DNA of 64,000 bases from Eulemur rufifrons (taxonomy: Eukaryota > Chordata > Mammalia > Primates > Lemuridae): the NCBI RefSeq assembly GCF_041146395.1, contig NC_090995.1:13891501-13955500 (forward strand), given 5' to 3'. The notes below the pieces were generated by a model that saw only the letters and a program-made list of their open reading frames with translations, did no database searches and was not told where the DNA came from. This document shows positions 47,701 to 57,589 of the stretch, one piece after another. A program made the position numbers and the translations under genes. Each line of letters starts with the position of its first letter. Positions within the stretch are counted from its first letter, which is position 1.

Positions 47701-47724
47701 GTTTATTTCACTATTCTTTTTTTT

Positions 47725-48320
47725 TTTTATTTGAGAAATATTTATTGAGTGCCTCTGATATCCCAGGTGCTATGCTAGAGTTTGGGGGTACAGTGATGGA
47801 CAAGAACAGAGAAGACCCTGACTCTTGGGGAGCTCAGAGTCATGGGGAGTGGTGACAGACGATATGTGTTCTCATTAAAAGCCACACAAATACATGTGCA
47901 AAAAAGGAACGGCCAAATCATTGCAATTCTGATGAGAGTTACAAAGGAGAAACATTTATGGAATGAGGGCACAGAAAGAGGTGACTATAACCCGATAGAA
48001 ATTATAGTCAAGCTGCCCCTACTGAAGGGAAGGTTGGATTAACTCAGAAAGAGACGTGAGCAGCGGGATGCTGGGAGGTAAAAGAGTATTTTCCTTGGAA
48101 GAGGAAAGAGCAGAAGGAAAGGTTCCATGGCAGGAAAAAACCTGACATTGAAGATTCTAAAAGGAGGAGGAGAGAGGTGCAATGTGAGTCCGGAGAGGGA
48201 GGGAAAGGCCGGACCAAGAAAGGCCCCGTCGGCCAAGATGAAATTTCAGGCTGCGTCTAAGAGCAGTGGGACACTCTGAAGTGTCTGCTTCAAGGGGGAA
48301 GAGAATAGAGAGGGAGGATC
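47725..48320 (-). repeat. L2 LINE 3' portion, antisense
   Basis: After a T run: 'tttgagaaatatttattgagtgcctctgatatcccaggtgctatgctagagtttgggggtacagtgatggacaagaacagagaagaccctgactcttggggagctcagagtcatggggagtggtgacag', then 'gaaagaggtgactataacccg' and 'ggaaaggccgg...' in antisense L2 order. Confidence 0.78.
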
Positions 48321-48554
48321 AACAATTCGATTTATTTCTAGAAAGATCTCTCGGAATTAGTGCAGAGAACAGATCGGAGGGGAGCAAGAGTGGATGATCT
48401 TCCAGAAGTCCAAGGAAGACACGTTTATGAGTGGAGGCAGATGGACGTGGGTGTTCCCACTTCTGTGACGATTCCTTGGCTTTCCTACCCCTCACCCCTT
48501 TCCACCTTCACGTCTGGGTGAGAGCTTCCTTCCTGTCTTCCCGTGGAACCCCGT

Positions 48555-48705
48555 GTTAGTTTCATTTAACCTGCACAACCACCTTGTTTGATGGGCGTTA
48601 GCATTATCCGCATCTGGTGGACCAGGAAGTTTGAGGTTTGGAAAGATTTAGCAACTTGCCCAAGTTCCCACACCGAGAAGAGAGTGGAGCCAGGATCAAT
48701 CAGAA
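48555..48705 (-). repeat. MIR SINE
   Basis: 'catttaacctgcacaaccaccttgtttgatgggcgttagcattatccgcatctggtggaccaggaagtttgaggtttggaaagatttagcaacttgcccaagttcccacaccgagaagagagtggagccaggatc' is antisense MIR. Confidence 0.78.
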
Positions 48706-49049
48706 CTGGAGAAAAAGGAGAGGGGACCCGAGAAATAAATAAATAAGCTCAGCGTGTGCACGGGCGATGGCGGAAAATTTTAGCCGCAGCAAAAAGTTCA
48801 GGTTGAGATAGGATGACAGCTTAAGGCCAAAATGTAGTGCAAAATTCACATCCAAGGACAGTATGTTCAAAACCAGAGTTCCAAAGTGGTGAATGCTCTT
48901 TGTGCTTTTTGATGTCGAGACGCACCCTACCCCGCACACACTGTCCCTCCTCCCTGCATCTCACCTCGCTCCTGCCACGCCCCCCCTTCTCTCGTAATCC
49001 TAGCGATAGTCCGGACTCCTCATCTCCGCTGCCTTTCTCCTCCACTTCC

Positions 49050-49775
49050 TAGAAACCTGCCAGTGATCATTTCCCGCTCAGCCTCCACTTCCAGCCAGTG
49101 GATAAGTTCTCCTGATTTTAATTCCACACTGTTTCTTCAGTCTGTCCCCTCTTCTCCAGCCACTGTGCTACTGCACAGGCATGAGCCTGTCCTTCCTGGC
49201 TGTGGCACCAGCAGCCTAAATAGTCGCCTGGCTTCCACTCTTTCCTCCCCCCAGATGCATCCTCCTCTCTGCTTGCCAAGTAATCCATTCAAATGACTGT
49301 TAGAAAAGTGATTCTGGCACCATCTCTCACCATCCCAGTCTGTTAGATCAATCAGCACCAGATTATTTATGCTTCGCAAAAAAGCTAAACATTTCTTTTT
49401 ATTCCATACCTCCTTTGCTTTTGGCACTCCTGGTATTTCTTCTTCCTCAAGCACCGTAAGCCTCTTTTCGTATCCCCAGACTATCCCACACCTCTTCTTT
49501 GTCCACCTATGTTTTATTCTGTCCTCTTACGCTCAGCTCCTACATCACCTCCTCCGGGAAGCCTCCCAGCCTTCTCTCCTGGTTGAGGTGGATGCTTTTC
49601 CTTTTGCTCCCACTGCATCTTCTGCAAATATTGCTCTCAATATGTACCATTCCTTTTATACATGATTTGTTTACGTTTCTCCCCACTAGACTCGAGGGAG
49701 CTTGGAGGCTGAGACTGCGTCTTATTCACGGCCGTCTCTAGTGCCTGCACAGTCCTGGCACGGAGAACTCCGTCC
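49050..49775 (+). repeat. L2 LINE 3' portion
   Basis: Sense L2 landmarks: 'cctccacttccagccagtgg', 'cttcagtctgtcccctcttctccagccactgtgc', 'agaaaagtgattctggcacc', 'cagctcctacatcacctcctccgggaagcctcccagccttctctcc', 'tgatttgtttacgtttctccccactagactcgagggagcttggaggctgagactgcgtcttattcacggccgtctctagtgcctgcacagtcctggcac'. Confidence 0.85.
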
Positions 49776-49919
49776 ATTCAAGCGTCTACATCATTGTCGT
49801 GGTCACTGTGGCACCCTCCCCCCAGTTCATCCGGAAACCTCCCCTAACCCGACTGCCCTCTGCCCGAAAGTCCCTCCCACTGACATTGAAGTTTTGGGGG
49901 CTTTTGCTTTTGCTGGGAT

Positions 49920-50325
49920 GCCTTTATCCGTTTTCTAGGGCTGTCGTGATACAGCACCACAGACTAGGCGGCTCAAACAACAGAAATTTTTTTCCTAACA
50001 TGAAGACTTGAGGCTTGAAGTTTGAGATCAAAGTATGGGGATGATTGGTTTCTTCTGAGGCCTCGTAGATGGCTACGTTTTCCCTGTGTCTTTCCTCTGT
50101 ACCTCTCTCTCTCTCTCTCTCTCTCTCATCTCTTCTTCTTTGGACACGGGTCAGATTGGATTAGGGCCCACCCTAATGAGCTCACTTTAACCTAATTACC
50201 TATTTAATGACCCTACGTCCAAATACAGTCATGTTCTGAGGCAGCTGAGTGTCAAGACGTCAACATGCGCATTTGCGGGGCGGGGGGTGCACAATTCAAC
50301 CTTTGAAATCTGGGGGGACATAACA
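49920..50325 (+). mobile_element. MLT1 LTR (ERVL-MaLR) with internal (CT)n
   Basis: 'ccgttttctagggctgtcgtgatacagcaccacagactaggcggctcaaacaacagaaattttttt', 'gagatcaaagtatggg', a (CT)12 run (50103-50127), 'tcagattggattagggcccaccctaatgagctcactttaacctaattacc', 'ccaaatacagtcatgttctgagg', 'gcacaattcaacc', '...acataaca'. Full-length LTR; no internal region. Confidence 0.88.
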
Positions 50326-50761
50326 GGTCTCTTAGCCATTGTTTCGTTGCCCTGAATGTGCTGCAGGTCCCCAAGCAGCTCCGCCTGCAGAGATGCAGGT
50401 GACAGCGTCCCTGCCGCTCTCTTTCCCCCTGTCGAAAACCCTGCTGTGGCCACCACGGATGGAGCCTCCCTGGAGCTCATGACTCCTGGGATCTCTTAGG
50501 GCATGAGGTCGGCCTCCAGGGACAATATGAGAACCGCACAGAATTAGTTCTTCTCCCTGTGAAGTTTGCTCGTGTTGGAATAGATGAATTCTCACTTCCC
50601 TTCTTATCTTTTCTGAACTCCTAGAGGATTTGGAGTTCATATCATACAAGTGGATGCACGCTTTATGGTGTGACTATCATGTCTTGGTTTCAACGTTCCA
50701 AAGAGCTGTATAAAAGATTGTTGATTGTTTTCAGATCTATTGGCTTGTTGGATCTTTATTT

Positions 50762-50776
50762 AAAAAAAAAAAAAAA
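50762..50776. repeat. Poly(A) run, 15 nt
   Basis: Pure A, directly before a MIR fragment. Confidence 0.9.
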
Positions 50777-50789
50777 GCAAATTATATGC

Positions 50790-50910
50790 TGTATACTCTT
50801 TATTGCTGATGAAATGGAGCCCCCAAAGGTTACATATCAAGTAAGTGTCAAAGCCAGTTTTCAAATTCAGGTCTTCAGACTGGCAGGCCAATGTGTTTTC
50901 CACTCAATAT
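50790..50910 (-). repeat. MIR SINE fragment
   Basis: 'gatgaaatggagcccccaaaggttacatatcaagtaagtgtcaaagccagttttcaaattcaggtcttcagactggc' matches antisense MIR. Confidence 0.6.
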
Positions 50911-50929
50911 CTTGTTAATATTTACAAGT

Positions 50930-51420
50930 TCTTTAGAAGCCGACATAAACGTATTTTATAAGCATTTACTTTTATAAACCTGTGCTTATTTTATTAACAC
51001 ATAATTGATGACTTTTAAAAAATATTTAAAATACTTGCTTATTTTAGAGACTTTAGTTGTAAAACTTATAGTTTTACTTTAAGTGAACTTAAAATTTATA
51101 TTTATAATTATGATTTATAATATGGGTTGGATGTGTTTAAAATTTTAAAGTAAACATATTTAAGCTTATTTAATAAATGTCTAAATATTCTATACCTTTT
51201 GTAATTTTTATAATTGTTATAATTTCTATTTAAGTACTTAATAAACTTATATTACTTACCTTAAACAATTTTAAAGTAAACATATTTATTTAAGCTTATT
51301 TAATAAATGTCTAAATATTCTATACCTTTTATAATTGTTATAATTTCTATTTAAATACTTAATAAACTTATATTACTTACCTTATAAATTTTTATAAACC
51401 TAGCACAGAGCTAAGTCACA
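50930..51420. repeat. A/T-rich segment with a 126-bp tandem duplication
   Basis: Copy 1 (51141-51263) and copy 2 (51267-51384) both run from AATTTTAAAGTAAACATATTT through TTAATAAATGTCTAAATATT to TATTACTTACCTT, start-to-start distance 126 bp. Copy 2 has a 4-bp TATT gain and lacks a short GTAATTTTT-type piece. The segment is CpG-free. Confidence 0.92.
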
Positions 51421-51569
51421 GTACTTACAGAATAGTTAGCTGATTGACAATATGGGCGGGTATGTATTTATTAAATTATAATAGAGATTCGTAGACACCT
51501 GCTATTTTACTCTGAAGAGGGCACCCAGGAAGAATAACAATAAAACCTTTTTTTATTACAGTGAAAAAT

Positions 51570-51755
51570 AATATTAGCACTTACTATGTAAGTTTCTTTG
51601 CTGAGCTGTATTTCAATATAAATCCTCCAAACAAGCCTGTGATAGAGGAATCATCCCATTTTACATTTGGGGAAACTGAGTCTTCGCAAGGTTCATTAAC
51701 TTACTCGGGGTCTCAAACCTAGCAAGTTATGACACTGACATTTCTGGCTCCGTGG
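51570..51755 (-). repeat. MIR SINE
   Basis: 'tattagcacttactatgtaag...caatataaatcctccaaacaagcctgtgatagaggaatcatcccattttacatttggggaaactgagtcttcgcaaggttcattaacttactcggggtctcaaacctagcaagtta' is clear antisense MIR. Confidence 0.85.
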
Positions 51756-51889
51756 TCATCATTTCCCTGTGACAGCAGCTGTAGAAATTACAGGACAGAG
51801 ACCAAGTCAGCCATTACTCACTGAAACCGGGAACATGTTGGGAACAGGCATTTGAAGGCAGCGAAGCCCATAAAAAGGACATTGGTCAT

Positions 51890-51985
51890 CGGACACTGAG
51901 TTACTTACCCTCTGCGATCCTTAGTGTCTTCATCTGTAAATATGAGGTTAATTATGGTGTTTTCCTGAGGGGTTTGTGGTTAAGA
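51890..51985 (+). repeat. MIR SINE fragment
   Basis: 'gagttacttaccctctgcgatccttagtgtcttcatctgtaaatatgaggttaattatggtgttttcctgaggggtttgtggttaag' is sense MIR core. Confidence 0.65.
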
Positions 51986-51998
51986 AAAAAAATGTTGG

Positions 51999-52090
51999 GG
52001 TGTGTGTGTGTGTGTGTGTGCGCGTATATGTACATACATATGTACATTTATAAATCTGTATGTGTGTGTGTGTGTATACATATACACATC
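51999..52090. repeat. Compound (TG)n / (TA,CA) microsatellite
   Basis: A (TG)10-type run, TATATGTACATACATATGTA, then a second (TG)8-type run and TATACATATACACAT. Confidence 0.92.
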
Positions 52091-52134
52091 AGGGACAGCT
52101 GTGCAAAACAGTCTCATCCTTTTGAAAAGCAATA

Positions 52135-52400
52135 ATAGGATAGTAAATAAAAAGAGCCATAAAAATGTCTGTATCTTTGGCCCAGGAATCTTACTTCTGG
52201 AAGTATAATCTAAAGAAATGATTCAAAAGACAAAAAAAAAAGTATATATAATGACAGGGGAAAATGGAAATAATAAAAATATGTATTAAGATATCAAATA
52301 CATGCTACTTTAGAACGTTGTTGGAACACTGTGTAGCTACTAAGTATTATAAACCCAGAAACTGTGTAACAACCCAGAAAATATGTAACACGTGCTGGTG
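52135..52400 (+). repeat. L1M 3'-region fragment
   Basis: 'gagccataaaaatgtctgtatctttggcccaggaatcttacttctggaagtataatctaaagaaatgattcaaaaga', 'ggggaaaatggaaataataaa', 'tgtgtagctactaagtatt' match old L1M 3' sequence. Confidence 0.65.
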
Positions 52401-55230
52401 AGTGGATAAAAGTATGCGATGCAAAGTGGTCTAGCTCCGTGGACCTGCGTTTGGGTAAAGGCAGGCAGAGAACTCACACATCTGAGTCTGAGGAAGTCTG
52501 TGCCTCTTTTCATAAACCTTAGGGAAGGAAAGTAAACACATTAGGGGCATTTCTTAAACTCAGCATGCAAAACAACCAGGAAATGGATGTTTAAATGCAA
52601 AAATTTAGCAGATCGTTTAAGAGCAATGGGTACTGAGGGAGGTGCGAAGACTGGATCAACAGGTCAGGTCCTGGCAGGATCCTGCCTAGAAAACCTAAAA
52701 ACCAGAATGCTCCTGAGCCTGATTTCCGTGCGACCCTCTCTCCTCGGCTTGCGAGTCTGTGATCGTAGCCCAGAAGAAAGGGGGACAAGGCAGCAGTGTG
52801 CATAGTTACTTAAGTTCACCCAAAACTGTGCTGGAGTGTGGAAAAAGGGAGGAAGTCTGGTCAAGCCCGAGTGAGTCAACGTTTCATCGCCCTCCGCCCA
52901 GGGCCCCTCCCTTCCCAAGGCCAACCTCAGCTGCTCTGGTCTGTGTGACCCTTCCAGGAAGGAGCTCCAGCTGGGAGGGGTGGGGCGAGGCCAGGGCCCC
53001 ACTGCTCGGCCTCAACTGCCAGACTGGGGGTGGGGGCAGAGAGAGCAGGGGGCCCGGGCAGTGACAATTGTGTGCAATCCCATCCTGGTTCAGGAACGTT
53101 CTGATGGAGTGTTTGAAAGGTCCCAGAAACCCTCGTGGCTCTCGAGCAGCAGCGAGAGGAGCAGCCAGAGAGCCCGCTTACCTGTGGTTTTGCTCCCAAT
53201 AGATAAAGCGTGGCGGGGCGAGGCTGGAGGAGGAATGGCAATCTCTAAGATAGAATCTGCCTCCACTCCAAGATAGACCCCTAGCCTTGAGGCATGGGAG
53301 GAAGGGCGGGCAGTGGGTGGACATGAACATCCGTGTTTATATGGAGCATAGACTCGGATTTCTGAGGGAGGATGCATTCTTTCCTCTAGAGACATTAGGA
53401 TCATCTGAGCGACCTGGTGAGGCAGCCTTGAGCCGGTGCCACCTGGACTGATCTCACTGCTCAGTCAACTGGCGAGGCCTGCGAAATGGTCCCCAATGTC
53501 TTCACTCCTTCAAAACCCAGATTATCTCTTTGCTTTTGCACCAGGAGTTGCTCTTGTATTTCAGGCAGGAGGATAAACACTGAAAGTTGCAAGCACAGTT
53601 CAAGGCCTTAACAACGTCTTTGGTCTCCTTTCAGGAGTGCAGTCTTAGTAACACCAGGCACCTTTTGTGTGGAAATCTCCGAGAGAAGTTCTGTAGCTTT
53701 TTGGAGGGCTCCGAGGTTATTATGGGAAGAAGGAAAAGGGGCAGTAATTGCCCTCGTTTTGCAGAGATCTGGAGAAGATGGCTGATTGGCCTGAGGCTTC
53801 AGCTGTTTTTCTCTAAAGTCTGTTCTCAGCACCCAGACCCTGACATTCCGCAAATACTGAGTTGGTGTGAAACAACAGCAAACCTCAGTCACCCCAGACG
53901 ACAACAACAACATCCTGCGGGGAAGCCTGAGATGAGGGCGAGGGCTGGGAAAAGGGAAACGCTCTCTGGTGGTGACTAGATGCCCCTCGCTACCCTGTGT
54001 TGTGCACGTGAACCCATCCGTTGAGACACTCCCTTCTATGAGTGCCCCAGCATCATATCTTCCCACCAAACAAACAATTTCTAGGTAAGAAATCTCTGTT
54101 TTTCAGCCGCTGAGTTGTTTGAGTCTCAAGTACACCCAGCGTAAATGTATCGAGGGAATGTTTGGCCTGAAGAAAACCAGGCTCTGTAACACCCCAAGAA
54201 AGCTCGTTCCTCGTTGCCATGGTAACCAGGCCCGCCTGTGATGAGGGCAGAGTTCTCCAGATTCATCTACCGCGTCTGCAGATTGACTTCCTGGGAAACA
54301 GAATCCTATTTCCCAATCGTCAACACAGAAAGTGTTATTTTCATTAAAAAAAAAAAAACAAAGTTGCCATTTCAAGTCGATCGAGTGGGGCCCTTTTCCT
54401 GGGTGCCAGTCAGTGTCTTTTTGTCTCTGGAAGGTGGGAGTTGGTGACCCGGTCCTTTGGAGCTTCCGTTCATGCCTTCGCTGATATGGCTGGGACCTGC
54501 GCCAGTGGGGTTGGATGGTCATTACGCTGTGACGCCTGGGACATGACCTGTGAAATGAGCTGCTGGTTTTATTTTAACTCATAATGGACAGAGAGCCACG
54601 TCTCTCGGAATCCAGCTATATCCCCTGTTTTCAAACCCTGGGAAGAAGTCGGAAGTTTGAATGGCTTCTCCTGAGGGTGAACTGCAGGGCCTCCTCCCTA
54701 GGAATTCTGTTTTGCCTTCTAGACCACAGAGACTACTGCAATCAGTCTCAAAATGCCCTGCAAGATGTGTGTAAATAACGCAAACCACATTTGCAGTCAG
54801 GGCCACCGTGGTGGAGAGTGCAAGTAATTTGCCTGGGGGGAGGGAGGAAGATAATTAGTCACAGCAGGGGTAGAGATTCCAGAGGGTCACACTCCACTCC
54901 TGGGTGAGACCACTGAGACATCTTCCTCTTACTCAAGAACCACAGCCAATTAGTGGACAGCAGGGGGTGGGAAGGGGTCAGTCCTTGCTGAATCATTTTT
55001 AAAGTTCATTTTTATTTTATGGGGTTTCATGGTGCCTACAATTAAAGTTTTTGTGATAAGTCTGTTGACGTCTCTCTCTAACGAGATTGAAGAGAGAGGG
55101 TAAAAAATGTGTGCCGTGAGAACCGGGACTGTGGGTAGGAGAGAACTGGAGCTAGTGGGGTGTATTGGAAAGTAGTAAAGACCTAAAGAAAAAAATTGAG
55201 CTGACAAAAGAAAAATTTACTCTACTTGAA
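52401..55230. other. Unassigned sequence
   Basis: No gene or named repeat. 52880-53240 is G+C-rich. Overlapping open frames lie on both strands at 53587-53979 (+, 130 codons) and 53608-54069 (-, 153 codons). A ...GGTCTCCTTTCAG acceptor-like site ends at 53634, and the plus frame stays open past it, but I recognise no protein. A-runs at 54347-54358 and 55230-55241. Confidence 0.4.
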
Positions 55231-55234
55231 AAAA

Positions 55235-55350
55235 AAAAAAAGAGCACCTACATTATATAAGACCTGTGCTAGATTGTGAAGGACACAAGATAACTAAGAC
55301 ATGAGTCCTGTTCTCAGGAGCTCACATTCCCAGCAGAGAGTGACAAGTAC
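55235..55350 (-). repeat. L2 LINE 3' end, antisense (left of LTR)
   Basis: 'gagcacctacattatataagacctgtgctagattgtgaaggacacaagataactaagacatgagtcctgttctcaggagctcacattcccagcagagagtgacaa' is antisense L2; it appears to resume after the LTR. Confidence 0.65.
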
Positions 55351-55738
55351 TCTGTCTTCGTCCATTTTCTGCTGCCGTAAGGAAATTTCACAGACTGCGT
55401 AATTTATAAAGAAAAGAGATTTATTTGGCGCATGGTTCTGGAGGCTGGGAAGTCCAAGAGCACAGCACTGGCACCTGCTGAGGGGCAGCCCATGGCAGGA
55501 GGGGAGGGGGTAGGCAAGTCTACGAGACAGAGAGAAAGTAGAGGTTGCATAACCTTTTTATCCAGATCTCACTCCTGATATAACTAACCCACTTCTGTGA
55601 CAATGTAACATTCATCCAATCATGAGAATGGGGCCCTGGTGGCCTGATTACCTCTGAAAGTCCCCACCCCTTAATACCGTAATAATGGTGATTAAGTTTC
55701 CAACACATGAACTTATGGGGGCCACAATCAAACCACAG
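55351..55738 (+). mobile_element. MLT1/MST-type LTR (ERVL-MaLR)
   Basis: 'tcttcgtccattttctgctgccgtaaggaaatttcacagactgcgtaatttataaagaaaagagatttatttggcgcatggttctggaggctgggaagtccaagagcac', 'ggcctgattacctctgaaagtccccaccccttaatacc', 'gattaagtttccaacacatgaacttatgggggccacaatcaaaccaca'. Complete LTR in sense. Confidence 0.88.
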
Positions 55739-55740
55739 CG

Positions 55741-56135
55741 TGCTCTGATAATAGTACCATGGGACTCTGTGGTAGGGAGAAATTTATTCTGACTCCAGTC
55801 AGAAGTAGAGGAAAATAAGGAAATGTTTCCTAGTGAGTTTGCAGTGTTTCCTAGTTGGGCTTTACAGGACAGGCAGATACTGAAGAAAGGCTATTTTAGG
55901 AATCAGGAATAGCACAAAGAAAGGCATAAAGTGGAGACTGTTCACAAAAAATACACGGACCAGTGTTGCTTGAGATTTAGGCTAAATTGTGGGACAGCGT
56001 TGGAGCTGAAGCTGAAAACGTAATCAGGACCCTTTGGGAGGGTTCTGTGTAGCAGGTAGAGAACTTTGAAAATTATCCCATATGGATTCAGAGATTTGAA
56101 AGCCAGAGGTTTACATGTGGTCATTGTTTCTATGC
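55741..56135 (-). repeat. L2 LINE, antisense (right of LTR)
   Basis: 'ggaatcaggaatagcacaaagaaaggcataaag', 'accctttgggagggttctgtgtagcaggtag' and surrounding words follow the upstream part of antisense L2, so the LTR probably landed in this L2. Confidence 0.55.
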
Positions 56136-56477
56136 GATGAGATATTAGTGAAGTTGATTTTTTAAAAAAGATTCACAGAGTCTGATCTGTGTTCTAGGAA
56201 GATACTTTAACAGATGAAGCTGCAAATATTCTCAATTTATGTCAACGTGTGTGCGGATTCCTTCGAAATGTCCTAGGTGGGGTCCCTGCCCGAGGTTAAG
56301 TGGGTTGGCACAGGCTGCAACTGAAGCAGCCACGCAAACACGCCGACTCAGGTATTTCGAGTGACGATTGTCAAGTTTAAGTGCTTGGGGCACTACTGTG
56401 AGTGGCAGGGAATGGCTCCAGGCGGCAGAGGAGCCAGCTAAGTCCCTGAAATCTCTCTGTGTGTCTCCCTCTTGCAG

Positions 56478-56561
56478 GAGCAGCAATGGAAGCCTCCTGT
56501 ATACAGCAGCGTGACTCCAGTCTGCTTCCCCAGCCCTCTGGTTGAGAAGCCGGCAGGCAAG
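56478..56561 (+). other. Exon-like segment, 84 bp (candidate only)
   Basis: A strong acceptor (pyrimidine-rich CTCTGTGTGTCTCCCTCTTG followed by CAG) is at 56477, and the donor AAG|GTAGGA is at 56562. The 84 bp between them are exactly 28 codons, open in one frame only, giving EQQWKPP...LVEKPAGK. The other two frames hit stops. I do not recognise the peptide. An 84-bp open frame is common by chance, so the argument rests on the two splice sites and the in-phase length. A partner exon was not identified. Confidence 0.28.
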
Positions 56562-56678
56562 GTAGGAATGGATCCCTTTCTTGTTGGAGAGTATGATTTG
56601 AGCTGCTTTGCTATTGTTTCTTCTCGTCTTGAGCTATTTGGGTGACATAAATTGATCTCATTAAAAGAGGCTGGTAAA

Positions 56679-57006
56679 GCCAAGCGCAGTGGCTCATGCC
56701 TGTAATCCTAGCGCTCTGGGAGGCCAAGGCGGGAGGATTGCTTGAGGTCAGGAGTTTGAGACTAGCCTGAGCAAGAGCGAGACCCCCCATCTCTACTAAA
56801 AATAGAAAGAAATTATCTGGACAGCTAAAAATATATATAGAAAAAAATTAGCCGGGCGTGGTGGTGCATGCCTGTAGTCCCAGCTACTCGGGCGGCTGAG
56901 GCAGGAGGATCTCTTGAGCCTAGGAGTCTGAGGTTGCTGTGAGTGAGGCTGACGCCACGGCACTCTAGCCAGGTGACAGAGTGAGACTCTGTCTCCAAAA
57001 AAAAAA
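56679..57006 (+). mobile_element. Lemur-type Alu SINE, full dimer, somewhat diverged
   Basis: 'gccaagcgcagtggctcatgcc', centre GAAAGAAATTATCTGGACAG plus the A/T linker, GAGGCTGACGCCACGGCACT, A tail. Target duplication AAAAGAGGCTGGTAAA at 56663-56678 and, in nearly the same form, at about 57006-57021. A 4-bp CACT unit present in the other copies is absent near the 3' end. Confidence 0.97.
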
Positions 57007-57434
57007 AAAGAGGCTGGTAAAAACCAAAATTTGAAGTATTTGCTTGGCCCTCGCGGGACCTGCCTTAGGCAAAGCATGGAGATTCCCTGGGCTCAGCCCC
57101 TGCCTCCACCCCCCTCCCGGTGACATCCTCCCCATCCTGGTGACCTCCTCCAGGCCGTCCCTGTCCCTCCGTCTGGTCTCTCAGCTCTTTGATGCGCCTT
57201 CCCCTGCCTATGAGAACTTGCTAGAAGGGAAGAGAGTGCTTTTAGTCATGGATGTGTTGGTGTTAAATTCAGCCACAGTACTAACTTTAAAATAGTTTTT
57301 TATTTAAACGTTCTGGTGGCATTGAAGACTTTGCCTCTAGACACTGCAGATTTATGCCTGAACTGCTGCCCTTCTGGACCCGAAGTCGCAGCCCTGGGTC
57401 CCACCGGGGGGCACAGATTCCCCGGGAGGGTGTG

Positions 57435-57585
57435 GGCCATCTAGAGCCGCCGGCCTGGGCTCGGATCCCGGCTCCACGGTTCGCTAGCTGTGCGATTCGA
57501 GCAAGTCCCCCTTGAAAAGGGCATCGTAATGGTACCTGCCTCGTGGGGCTGTCGCACAGATTAAATAACTTAATGTAAGTCCACA
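57435..57585 (+). repeat. MIR SINE
   Basis: 'ggcctgggctcggatcccggctccacggttcgctagctgtgcgattcgagcaagtcccccttgaaaagggcatcgtaatggtacctgcctcgtggggctgtcgcacagattaaataacttaatgtaa' is sense MIR with many CpGs. Confidence 0.82.
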
Positions 57586-57589
57586 CGAG

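Noticed and set aside
53587..54069. Overlapping 130- and 153-codon frames on opposite strands with an acceptor-like site at 53634
   Set aside because: Both strands open together suggests composition; no donor in a sensible place and no protein recognised.
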